Part shown: in pieces, positions 42,677-53,603 of the stretch
Position numbering within the stretch: position 1 is the stretch's first letter
Layout of the letters: every line of letters begins with the position of its first letter
Assembly: GCA_021018995.1 (NCBI GenBank)
Contig: CM037585.1
Span: forward strand, 119,186,331 to 119,250,330
Direction: 5' to 3'
DNA from: Chloranthus sessilifolius
Lineage: Eukaryota > Streptophyta > Magnoliopsida > Chloranthales > Chloranthaceae
DNA length: 64,000 bases
Translations under genes and position numbers: made by a program
The notes under the pieces: generated by a model
What the model was told of the DNA's origin: nothing
Database searches by the model: none
What the model saw: only the letters and a program-made list of their open reading frames with translations

Positions 42677-45600
42677 TGATGTGCCCTAAATTCCTACTAA
42701 AGTCTTAACCTATTGCAAGCGCACAATGAAAATTGCAGCACTAGTATAGGATCGTTCCCATGAGAAAGTGATTTCTTCTATGTTTTATTTATCCTAAAAA
42801 CTTATATTTGTCTCTTAAGATACTAATTTACGGGAGAAATATGAATAAAAAATGATTTATTTATACTAATTGCATAAAATAAACTTAAATCCTCCTTCCA
42901 GATTATGGTCATCAGTCACAATCCTTCAATTCTCAGATATTTATAAAATTAAAGTACCATTACACTGTATTTCAGTCCTCTAGAATTTGGGCGTCAATCA
43001 AATACTAAAATTCCTAATACAGATTTAATCTAATCAACAATCTTCCTAATTTTTGGGCATCAATCAAACTCAAGAAAGTTGAAGATGGAAAAGTAAAAAC
43101 CGTTACACTAATCTACAAATTTCCAATATGAGTTGTCAATTCAAATAAAAACCATTAGATGTTTACAAAGCAGTAAAAGTGCATAAAAATAAATCTAAAC
43201 TAGAAAGCAATAAAAAGATCTTTCATCCCTCAGTCATAGGCATCAATTGCTCCTGAGAAACTACAGTTACTCTACTCTAATCTTCCAGCTCCCAATTACA
43301 ATCGTCAATTGCTCTCGAAAAACTTTGGATATCTAAACTAAACTAAACTAAATTTTATCGGAAGAAAACCTAACCTCAGTCGTCAATTGATGCTGAGAGT
43401 TCCTTCGATAACTCTTCTTCTATACCGAGCTCTCTTATTTATAGATCATAAGTAGTCGGTTTACAAAACTTCAAATTCTAATAAAAGAAACTACTAAAAT
43501 AAAAGGTTTCCTAATATAACTCTAAATCCTAATTTCATCTTTCCTTGCTTTGAGTATTTGAAGCGCTATGGATTATTCCTTCTTTTAGCAACAGTAGAGA
43601 TCTTTAGAAGTCTTTCTTCTCAATCTTCTCAGATTTGTGGATTGCTAAACTTCTTATTTGAATAATTTTCTAAATCTGTTCATGGCGGTGTAGCTCTCAC
43701 ATAATCAGTAGCAACAAGAGTGTAGACACCCAAATTTGGCCCAAGGCCCGATCGACACATACTTCAAGAAGGATCCCCCCCCCCCCGAGCTTCCGATAGC
43801 ATCTCCCAAGCCTTTGGGAACCTTCCCAAAACCTTTATAAACTTTTCCAAATCCTTAAAAATCATCCCAAAACTTTTAGAGCCTATCTCTGACCCTTAGG
43901 AATCACCCCTAACCTATAGAACCCCTCCCAAACCCATTTTAAACCCTCTCGGATAGTGGTTGAAGAGAGGAGTGTAAAAGTTTATAGAAACTTTTTCCAA
44001 ATCTGGGTCCTATACCATTAGAAGGAGAATGTTCCCAGGTTTTTAACGAGCCATAAATCGCCTCATTCCGAGTTGTATATCAAAAGTTATGGCAATTTGA
44101 AAAACAATGAAAACTGCAGGATTTTACCCTAGCGTGTATATATACACGCTAAGGCAATTTTTGGCAAAATTTCTAATTTGGCTTTTTTTGGGCTCCAAGG
44201 CAGGTTCTGAACCTCTAGCTTCAGAACCTTCTTCAGAACCTGGTCACTGTTCCTAAGCCTAGCGTGTATAATATACACGCTAGGCTTAGCTACAGTGATT
44301 TTGAGATTTTGTCCGAAAATCACTTTTGGGTTTGACTTATTGACCACCCCAATGTTTAGGGTCTATTTCGTTAGGACTTTTGCACCCCCATTAAACCTAT
44401 TTGCAACCCTCTAGCCATTTGAAGCCCCCACCCTATCAGCTACCATTAAACCCATTTCCCACCTATCAAAGCTCCCAAAATCTTAGGAGACCTTAAATCT
44501 AGGATTACCTAATTGCTTATCCAATTAGAACTTTAACCCCTCACTAATAGCCCCCCCCCCCCCCCTTGGATTAAGGGCTTGAAAAAAGTTCCAAAGAAAG
44601 AAAATTCAAAGAGAGCTCCCTTTCCTATTTTAGCATTTTATCCATAAAATTCCATAACTTAGGTTCACCCTTTAGACCACATTTTCCATCATCAAACCCT
44701 TAGTTTTAGGAAGAATAAGGCTTTATCCTATGTCTCCTTCCTCCTAGCTCTTAAACCTTAAAGTTTAAAGCTCATCTTTCAACCTCTTTTGCTTCGGAAG
44801 CTCGAAGACGCTCTCATGCAAAGATCCACCGCGGTGCTACAAGGGCCCGAGAGTTCTGACTTTTCCCTCTATTCCTCTACCTTCTTTGCTTTTCCTCCAT
44901 CTTAGAATTGAGTTGTTACGCTGCCTAAATTTCGGCAAGCGGGAAGGGCTCAATAGGATCGGTGTGCCTTAGGGCAAGGGAAAGTGCCGCTCATTTTGCT
45001 TCTTTTTTTTCATATATATAATTATATATCCCACACATAGACCCATCCATAGTAGAGACCGCTTATGAGCTGGTCAATCGGGTGCCTAACACCTTCTCAA
45101 TTGATAACCGAAGCCCCTACCCAAGAGCCTTTGGCATAGATCGGTAAATCAAAGTCATATTTGATACTTCAGTGCTTTCAATATTGATTTGGGTTTCTCG
45201 GGACACGAAAATATCTGGGTGGCAACTCTATATTTGTCGTATGAGCGCATCGTTGCAACAGACTCATGAGAGCCCACGGTTGCACAAAGAGTCTTTACTT
45301 TGTAAAATCATAAATCACAATTTTCTCTTTTCAGCTCATAACTCATGGTACGATTCTCTAGTATGAACGATTCCAATTCTATTTTGTGTCGCACTCCGCA
45401 TAAAGTATCGTTTGAAGAATCGTGAATTACGATTTCTCATTTTCTCTTTGGCTTCGTTTAATCGCAAAGTACAATTTCTGGCTTTAAACATGCGTCGAAT
45501 CGTCTTTTATGCTCGATCATCTTTTTTATTACTTTATGAGTTCATTTTCACAAAGATTAACAATTTGGTTCTCTTTTGTTATTTATTCTTAATATCTGCA

Positions 45601-45684
45601 CATCATCAACTTGTTAGTAGTAAACTGGGATCTAGCATCACTAAGTTAAGGGTGATAAAATGGTATATTCTGTGACTGATCACC
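42677..45684 (-). mobile_element. 5' LTR of element H, interrupted by a solo LTR
   Basis: Without the nested 1,566-base LTR and one duplication it is about 1,437 bases. On the minus strand it begins GGTGATCAGTCACAG at 45,684 (a mutated TG) and ends CACATCA at 42,677 beside the primer site. The TATA box is CTATAAATAAG at 43,434-43,444. Sequence beyond 45,684 lacks a polypurine tract, as expected for the outer edge of a 5' LTR. It pairs with 321-1,162. Confidence 0.75.
43721..45286 (+). mobile_element. Solo LTR related to element O
   Basis: It starts TGTAGACACCCAAATTTGG and ends CGGTTGCACA, like the O LTRs, and is flanked by perfect AAGAG duplications (43,716-43,720 and 45,287-45,291). The overall order of conserved blocks matches O: GGTTTGACTTATTGACCACC, GTTACGCTGCC and GGGTGCCTAACACCTTC. 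The sequence is clearly a different family. Two perfect palindromic structures at 44,130-44,151 and 44,254-44,288 occupy the place of the O dyads. Homopolymers of 12 and 15 C lie at 43,775 and 44,551. Confidence 0.9.
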
Positions 45685-47430
45685 TTCCACTAACCTCGTC
45701 ATCATCCCTTCCCCCAATATAGTAGCACATCGGGACGGATCAATTACATTGACCCCTAGTGCTACTCTTCTTTGCCAACAACTCCCATGCCCAAAAAGTA
45801 ACTCTGCATTACAAACCCCTTCAGGGTATAAGACCCGAGATACAAAATAAAATGGAAGAAAAGACATGGAAATATACTGAATTTTAAATGTCAAAAATTT
45901 ATTACAAGTTCGTAAAAAATTAAGCAAAATAAAATTCAAAGTAAAACCCAAGCCCCTAGGCACCTATTTATAGACAAAAGGCGCCTTAACCATTGTGTGA
46001 CAAGTGTCAAGCTCATAAGCCCCTTCATCCATCTTAATTAAAACAAGACACCTAGCCCCTTTAAGAAAATCAATTCATGACAAACATAGATAAACTAATA
46101 ATCAAGTGACATTTACCCCTAAAGAAGGCACAATCCATGAAAAACATAGATAAACCAATAATCAAGAGACATTTACCCCTTAAGAAAGCACAATCCATGA
46201 CAAAATAGATAAACTAATAACATGGAAGCACCTAACACACCCATTTTCCCTTCTAACAAGTGTCATCCCTACTAAACAAAAGACCAAACAAAAAACTCAT
46301 ACCTTAAACAAATCAAACACATGGAATTCCCCCTCTCACCATGACAAAAATAATAAAAAGTAAGTCTACCCATTCAAAGCACAAAATAAAATAATCACAC
46401 TTAGCAAAAATAACCCGAATAAAAATACCCAAAATAAAATAACCAACCAGTCAGGATCTACCACGAAATACTCCTGATCTATCACAGCCTAAGAGTAATA
46501 ACAACAAACATAAATATATAATAAACAAAAATAAAAAGAAATAGCAAAAGAACACAAAAAGATAAAATAAAGACAAAGACAAAACAAAGCGAAAATGAAA
46601 AAAAGCAAAATAAATAGAACGAATAAATAAATAGATAAACAAAAATAACGCAAGTAAGGTGGCTCAAAAGGGAAGTCATCTCTGCAATCCCATCGCGACT
46701 CAAAATTTCAAATCATTCCCTGATACCCGCCACTCGCACAATTCTAATAAATAAACCAACAAAATAAAGGAATAAATAAACAAGAAAAATAGAAAACAGG
46801 TAACATACTAAAATAATAAAAGTCCCGTCGCAATAAAAACACAAAAAAAATAGACAATAAGGACAAGTCATACATACCATCCCACTATGATCATAAAAAG
46901 AACTGTCTCCCCATTGCCCTATCACGTGACCCCACACACCGACCGGAGAAAGAACTGCCAACGTGCACCCATAAGCACACATGACAACATGTCCCATCGC
47001 GACAGAATTCACACATAATCACCACCATCCCGAATCTTGAACCGAAATCAATCAAACCCATAGTCCCATCGCGATAACACAACCCAAAATTCAGGGCATC
47101 TCCCGATACCCTGCCACAATCTTTAGGAATCAAAGGAAGAATTGCAACAAAAATCAGCCTACTAGAACCCCAAAAAGCAATAATAAAATAAAATATAAAT
47201 AAATAATAACAGTCCCATCACAACGAAGACACAAAAATCACAACATCTAAAGCAACAGATCACACAACGACACCACGATCAACCTATCGCGACACAATCA
47301 CACAACTCATCCCATTATATAACCCAAGATCTGCCAAAGAAGAAATAAATCGCCACCGTCCCATCACAGCAACAAACTATCCCATTGCATGACAGCTCCG
47401 CTCGAAGCACGACGGCGATAAACCAGGTAA
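45685..47430 (-). other. Non-coding, promoter-like region on the minus strand with degenerate repeats
   Basis: No gene is supportable. A minus-strand TATA box (CTATAAATAGGTGCC) lies at 45,959-45,973. A tandem repeat of about 60 bases (two and a half copies of CAATCCATGAYAAACATAG-type units) lies at 46,070-46,222. From 46,680 to 47,400 the phrase GTCCCATCGCGA recurs in at least eight variants. The layout, with repeated words upstream of a TATA box, resembles the U3 part of the other LTRs here, so this may be an unrecognised minus-strand LTR. The borders were not found. Confidence 0.35.
46070..46222. repeat. Short tandem repeat, about 60-base unit
   Basis: Two full copies and a partial one, each containing CATAGATAAACYAATAATCA and GACATTTACCCC. 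Confidence 0.7.
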
Positions 47431-47879
47431 GTATCATCTCCCTTTACTTGATATTTTGTATAAATATAGTTAGCTAATATTAAGTCAAATATTTTCAAAA
47501 CCTGTCTTACCCAATTCGTGAATCACTATAGTCCTCCCATAAGAGACAATTATCAGTATCCGCGAGAAGGTTAGACGGAGTATCTGGCATACCAAGCATT
47601 GTCTTGACAACCAAACGAAGGTCCGATCCACAAATCCCATACCGATGGATCTGCTCAGCGACGTCTCGAAAGCCACATTTTTTATTGATTTTACCGAATT
47701 GATCTTAAGTTAAAAAAATTAAATTTTCAAAACCCCTATCTATCAAACTCTCACCTCTCATCACCCCAATCCATTCTCTCCCCTGGGAAACCGAGCGTTG
47801 AGTATGCTCAACTTTGAGAAATCACAAATGTCCATCGGAAAGGGACTCCTGACGTGTCGTTGGTGTGAGCAATGATCCA

Positions 47880-49480
47880 CTCTACCTGACATGACTTGTG
47901 AAAGCCTTCTCTATCATATTACATCATATCATCTGATCACTTGAGCTTATTTTTGGACATTCGTATGACGCCACCCGTACCTCGTTTGTGTCAATTTCCC
48001 TCCATTTGATTGTGATATGCAACAAGTCGTGATATGCGACGGGATACAATATGCACTTGCAGTTGAGGATACACCTCTCGACAGCTACAATCTGGCCTGC
48101 GAATGCTCCCTTTAGCTTGCGTTGATAGATAAGGAAGCCAAGCATTTCATGTCAGCTCCATGGTTCACACTTGAAATGCTTGGCTTCCTCATATATGGTT
48201 GAGGCATGCACTGAAACCTTAGCTCACAGGCTCGGACTCGACCCAACCTGGGAAGACCCTGAATTACTCACCAGAACATAGGCGCGCAATTTGATTGCGC
48301 ACATCACTTGTGGCGCACAATTGGTCCCACTTGGACTAGGTTCCCCCTTCCTACAAATCGCCCTAAGACCCAAAATATGCACCTGTTCTAGGGCGCACAA
48401 TTTGATTGCATACATCACTTATGGCGCGCAATTGGTCCCACTTGGATCAAGTTTTCACCTTTCGTAGACTGCCTGAGGACTCGATTATGCGCCTTTAATA
48501 GGACATGCAATCGATTACACGCTTCCCCACAAGAGGGCAATTGGTCCAAGTTAGATCAAGACTCAAAACCCTATGATTGCCCGAATTCCCCTATCGTGCA
48601 CTGGACTCCCCACGAGTAATTGGATTACGCGCTCCTCATGCGACGCATAATTAGTTCCAAGAGAGTTGGAACTGGGATTCCCTACTGAGCCAGTTAGCCC
48701 GCCACCCTCGAGTTTGTGACCGACTCAAAGATGGATTACGTGCCTAGTAGCCTGCGCTTAATTCAGTTAAGTGTCCCAGTGGTTGCACACAATTCACCAA
48801 TTGCGCACTTGCTCTCAGGCGCGTAATTAGCCCTATACCTATAAAAAAAAACCCCTACCCTAGTGACCAAACTCACCAATTCACTAATTCACTAATTTTT
48901 CTTCTATTTCTCAAGCTTAGCTCTTCTTAGAAATTTCGAGGGTCTCTCTGGGTCTCCCAAAGAAAGGGGTTGAGCTACTTTTCTAGGCTTCTAGAACTGC
49001 AGACTCTTCTCTAGGATCCCCAGGTAGTCGAGCTAGCAACACTGGTTAGGTAGACCTGACTCTCGAAGTAGTATTAGAGGAATAAATGCCCCTGGCCTTA
49101 GACCCTTAGGAAACCCTTGCCCAAATCCTCAGCCTAGAGCCCATTAGGTCCCTAACGTTTTTCAATTTTTAAGCCTTAGCCACCCGATTTTCCCAAGGGA
49201 GCTTACAGAGGTTACTCAAGAACGGAGCCGATCCTCCTTAGAATAGAGGGCCACAATCCCCTTCTTTAGAGAGATTAGAAAAACCAAACTAGATAGATCA
49301 TAGGCAATCTATAGCTGCTGAAGTCGGCCGACCGACGCTCAGTAAAGGAGTCAACACGCAGAGCATGATTAGTGATGTGTTGCAGCGTCGATAAATATCT
49401 GTAGCTGTCGATTGCATCAACCCAGGTATTCTTTATTTTAAATTCACCTTTTCCTTTCAGCATTTAACATTTTTTCCAAT
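47880..49480 (+). other. Non-coding, promoter-like region on the plus strand with degenerate repeats
   Basis: No gene is supportable. Two copies of a block of about 55 bases starting GGCGCGCAATTTGATTGCGC lie at 48,281-48,335 and 48,391-48,447. Diverged words such as GCGCAATTGG and GATTACGCGC continue to about 48,835. A TATA-like CCTATAAAAAAAAACCCC follows at 48,837-48,855, then a CT-rich stretch. This is the same layout as a U3/R junction, so it may be a plus-strand LTR whose ends I cannot fix. Confidence 0.35.
48132..48189. repeat. Perfect 18-bp inverted repeat (hairpin)
   Basis: AGGAAGCCAAGCATTTCA at 48,132-48,149 and its exact reverse complement at 48,172-48,189, separated by 22 bases. 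It could form a stem-loop in either strand's transcript. No tRNA, transposon end or target duplication is evident around it. Confidence 0.8.
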
Positions 49481-49852
49481 TTATTATTCTATCGCTTTCT
49501 GCCAAAGTCCACGTGGACCGAAGTGGGCCACTTCTTTCGGGGACCGAAAGGGACCTAAAAAAAGTACATCCCAGCAAGTATTATATGTTTGGGGGTCACT
49601 GAGAAAGGGGATTCCAATTCTGCATCTACAATGAAATTATGGAAGATGAGAGAAGTCGGGTTGAAGTTAATTCAGTTGGGGATACAATCGAATATCTTGG
49701 TGGATTACACGTTGGAAGGGATGATAAAACTATTAAAAGGCATATAGGCCATTAGAAGGGAAGAGGATAATGAAAGACGGACTAACATCGCGACCTCTCT
49801 GGGCGGCTCCCCCCAGGCAAGCCAATAAATTTCATTACAAAAACATGCCAAT

Positions 49853-50092
49853 ATTATAGTACGAGATCTAATACGATGTGCCACCAAAAGTTGGCCAAGC
49901 AACAACGATAGAATAAAGTCTGGAATAGAGGTTGGTTTTGAACAATCAAAAAAGCAGGGAAGGAGGTGTAAGGGTTGTGGTGAGTTGGGTCATAAAATCA
50001 CAACTTGCCCTCTAAAGAGGGTCAGGATGACGGCTGCTAGTGTTGGTCAGAGCCAAATAGAACAGGGGACGATGGAAAGTACGGTATCATAG
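49853..50092 (+). pseudogene. Remnant resembling the C terminus of a FAR1/MULE-derived protein
   Basis: One frame reads DRIKSGIEVGFEQSKKQGRR followed by CKGCGELGHKITTCPLKR, a CCHC zinc knuckle (spacing C-2-C-4-H-4-C, 49,967-50,008), and stops at 50,090-50,092. The basic RIKSGIE-type segment followed by a terminal zinc knuckle resembles the end of FAR1-related and other Mutator-derived proteins. Upstream sequence from about 49,500 has no continuous frame. The zinc knuckle is certain; the family assignment is tentative, and a retrotransposon nucleocapsid is the alternative. Confidence 0.4.
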
Positions 50093-50764
50093 AGTCATAG
50101 TGAATCAATTTTATGAACCGACGCTACTTAATATGACGCGTTGATACTTCGTATGAGAAGCATGGATGCCTTTTACTTGGAGCATCGTCGCGTCGTATGA
50201 GAAGCGTGGATGCCTCTTACATATAGTGACGATGCGTCATATTGGCACTGATGCTTCATCCAATGTGTTGGAGTTGTATTTTGAATCATGTAGATTGATT
50301 ATGGTAATTCTTTCATGCATTGAATTTATATTTTTTAGACTCGTTCATTCTCAGATTGAAGGGTTGATTCAGTTTCTCATGCGCATCTATCATAATTATA
50401 TTTTATTCCGACCAAATTACTAAAGCGATAGTGCTTCATTCATGAAGCGACGATGCTTCCTTCACGAAGCACTAGCACTCATAGCGCTTTGTGTTCAAAG
50501 TGTTGGCGCTTCTTTGTCGACGTGCATATGCTTTACATAGCCTTTGCGCCTGTTAGACCAAAGCTGTATTTGAATTATGTGGATTTACTATGATAATTCT
50601 TTCAAGTATGGAATTTGTATTTTTTTAACGCGCATACTCTATTTGAAGGGTTGATTCATTTAACTCAAGGGCATCTATCACAGTTATATGTGATTCAGAA
50701 GGAAGAACAAATTACTGAATAACACTTCATAGAAGAGGTGACGACGTCGTATTGGAAGCGACGA
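50093..50764. other. Non-coding stretch rich in GAAGCGACGATGCTTC-type words
   Basis: No gene. Words such as GCATCGTCGCGTCGTATGAG, GACGATGCTTC and CACGAAGC recur many times, and many are dyad-symmetric. The same wording continues at 53,347-53,450 on the other side of the nested solo LTR, showing one repeat unit split by the insertion. Confidence 0.45.
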
Positions 50765-51804
50765 TGTATAACGACCCGAAATTTCCAAGCCGGAAGATAT
50801 AGAAGTACCGGGTCGCTAGATCATAGTCCATAATCTATGTACAGAATATCTTTGGTATCAATGGAAATCAAATTATAAAAGAGACTGAAATAAATGTTTC
50901 AAAGTCCATAATGAAGATTACAATCCAATAATATACCACCGGTGACAGTCGTACGTCACACAGACAGTGGTATCCATATCAATATATTAGGAAAGAAACA
51001 GGTAATTATTCAAGAATGTCTTTTAAATTATACCAAATCCAAATCTCAACTTTCCTAAGGATAGTAATCTTCTGGTGGAAGATCTCCCTCATTTCCAGCA
51101 TAACATCAAGATCTTCTTCAAGTTCAGGATTCTTGCCAATGTCGGTACCTGTGACACAAAGTGTTGGGGTGAGCTAAAAGTCCACATGCTCAATAGGAAA
51201 ATCTCAATACCAATCGTATCTTATACATTCAACACACTTATTCAATGATCATTCAATGTCAATAATTAAGATGCCACATTATCAGAAGTCAAGTGTCATT
51301 GAGTTCGAATTGTCTAATCTACAGTGGAGTCTTAATATCAATTTCAAAAGTTTTAAAAGTTCCATTTCATATAAGTGTCCAATTTCGGTAATTTACATTT
51401 TTATGCAAAAGTCCAATTATGGTGTCGTACGTCATATTTTCATTTCAAATGCAACTTCATAGTTTCATGCATGACTTAAATATGTATAACTTAAAAATCT
51501 CTAACGCGAATATAGCGTTGGAGCCAATATCAATGCCGATGGGAATCCTAATCATCATCGTTCAATGAATAATTTTTCAAAGTGCCCAAGCTCCTACGTT
51601 GTAAAGAATACTTGTGTAGTTCGATAGACCGTCGTCAGGATTTAATATGTTAGCACAGATCGATATGTGTTGAAGCACGGTTCAATGTTCAATATGTGTG
51701 CCGTCACGTAGGATTTGTTCAAATGAATCGCCTCAAGTCACATGCAAAATTCTAAAACATAGTATACTATTCATATTTCATAGATAATTAAGAGTTTCAA
51801 TTCA

Positions 51805-52065
51805 AATATCCAGTATTCAATGAGAGTTCAATGTTCAATGAGTTTTCAAATATTCGATGAGAGTACGATGTTCGATGAGTTTCAATGTTCAATGGGATGT
51901 TCAATGAATTTTCAGGGGTTCAATATGTCTACAATAATTAATGAGTTTTTCAATTGTTCAATGGGGGCCCAATGTTCAATGGGGGTCCAATGTTCAATGG
52001 GTTCGAATATTCAATGAATTCCAATCATTCAATGATAGTGTAATATTCAATGGGTTTCATTGCTC
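51805..52065. repeat. TTCAATG-rich minisatellite
   Basis: At least a dozen degenerate copies of a unit of about 16-20 bases such as GTTCAATGGGGGTCCAAT. A 65-codon frame through it reflects the repeat and is not a gene. Confidence 0.7.
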
Positions 52066-52364
52066 TAATTCTAGTAATAAGAAGACTATTTACTAATTCG
52101 TTAACTCATTAAATGCCTATAAATCAAAGTATAACATACAAGTGTGTATTAAAATTCCCCTACCTCATATTCTTAATGGCGTATCGAAAGGTGGGATGAT
52201 CCTTATTGTTTTCGTCTGATTCCTTCTTCTATATTACATGAACAAGCAATGTATCAATGTTCGATTGTAATTACAACAATTCAAAAGCACTTATTTGCAA
52301 AGCAATCAAGAAGAAACCTAGAAAAAAAGGTTGAAAAGCTAAGGTTCGACATGAGTAGCAAGCG

Positions 52365-52572
52365 ATGCTCCCTCGAGCGACTCCTTCCAGAAATTTTTAT
52401 GTGCGTTCTTCAATATCTCGCTTGAGCGACAAATAATGTTTGCTCAAGAGGTTTATTCCATAAAAGTTTTCGTGTATTCTGTGACACTTCACTCGAGCGA
52501 CAACTAAACTCACTCGAGTGACTTTCGGCCTCAAGTTTGACCTCATTTCTGATGCGTCCTCGCTCGAGCGAC
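52365..52572. repeat. CTCGAGCGAC word repeats in the solo LTR
   Basis: Variants of CTCGAGCGAC lie at about 52,372, 52,420, 52,491, 52,512 and 52,560. The last includes the perfect palindrome TCGCTCGAGCGA (52,560-52,571). They are separated by unrelated sequence, so this is not a plain tandem array. Confidence 0.65.
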
Positions 52573-53346
52573 CCTAGGCGAGTACGAAAATGAACCCTCT
52601 TTTCTTGGACGAAAGCGATTGATTGCTTCCAATTTCTCGAAAATAAGAATTAAAAATATAAAAGACATGAAACTAGGAATTCTAAAATTAAGAAAATAAG
52701 ATTTAGAGACGATAACGACGATTATTCACCTTTTGAAGCACGATCGATGATTCTACGGCAATCTAGGTTTGACGAGATCGACGATCCAAGCTATAGTCCA
52801 TCCGATGTTCCTATATTTTCCTTCATTGATCGATAGTGGAAATAATCAAGGTGGGTCTTGTGGATGACGACCCAAAAGGTGTTAGGTGGTTTGAAGAATG
52901 AAGTGGCAGCTAGGATTTTTCTTAAGAAGAAGAGAAAAGACGACTAGATTTTCTTAGGCTCTATTCTTAAAAATAATATTTGAAGAGATTATGATAGGGT
53001 TCCTACATAACACACCTTTTTATAACTTAATGGAGATTATTCGGTGTTAGGTTGACACATCAAGGAAGGGTGTATAGGCCTTTACGTCCAGGTCCAAAAT
53101 AAAGGTTTTATATTCGCATACCAATGTTTGATCCTTAGACCACTTGTCTCTAACTTAAGCCTCTAACCAATAGACTATCACATAACTTGTGTCTATTAAT
53201 GACCGAATTAAATATAAAAGTCTTTAAAATTGATCATGCATTCTTCAGTTAAAATGTGTGAAAAAGTCAAATCAATGTTGTATGTGCTATGAAGCACATA
53301 TACGAAATCTATGTGTGTCAAAGACCCAAAAATCTGAGTCGTTACA

Positions 53347-53603
53347 TGACGCTTCGTGTTTGAAGCGTGGACGCTTAATTATAGAAGTGTTGACGCCTCG
53401 TTCAATGGTAAACATACGCTTTTTGAATGGATCATGTGCGCATTTACCAGCATTATTTATGACAAGAATTCATTTATCAAGCAAAATGATTTCTTTACAT
53501 TGTCGATAAAATAAAATCTACAAAAGATACGTTGAGCCAGTAGTGCAGGCGGTGGTGCAGGCAGTGGAGAGGCGGTGGTGAAGGCGGAAGTGGAGGAGGT
53601 TGG
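53347..53603. other. Short non-coding stretch between the solo LTR and the second H-family copy
   Basis: No gene. The first 100 bases continue the GAAGCG word repeats, and the last 70 are GGCGGTGGTG-rich. Confidence 0.4.

Larger units (their letters stand above)
50765..53346 (-). mobile_element. Solo LTR of a chromovirus-like element, minus strand
   Basis: On the minus strand it starts TGTAACGACTCAG at 53,346 and ends CGGGTCGTTATACA at 50,765, 2,582 bases in all. Orientation is set by TCACCCCAAC and TGTGTCACAGGT near its 3' end, shared with the solo LTR at 37,707-40,280, and by a minus-strand TATA box (TATAAAAAGG) at about 53,015-53,026. The flanks are GACGA and TGACG, so no clean duplication is visible. 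It contains a TTCAATG minisatellite and CTCGAGCGAC words. Confidence 0.7.

Noticed and set aside
44551-44565. Run of 15 C as a functional signal
   Set aside because: Simple homopolymer expansion in a solo LTR; a sequencing-length artefact is also possible.
46451-46703. Phe/Leu/Tyr-rich minus-strand frames resembling membrane proteins
   Set aside because: Hydrophobicity follows from A-rich low-complexity DNA; no start context or conserved motif.
47425-47445. Perfect splice-donor match CAGGTAAGTATC
   Set aside because: No coding frame leads into it, so a single match is not enough to call an intron.
50760-53351. Target duplication for the 50.8-kb solo LTR
   Set aside because: GACGA and TGACG share only an overlapping GACG, and the flanks are rich in this word, so the match is not informative.
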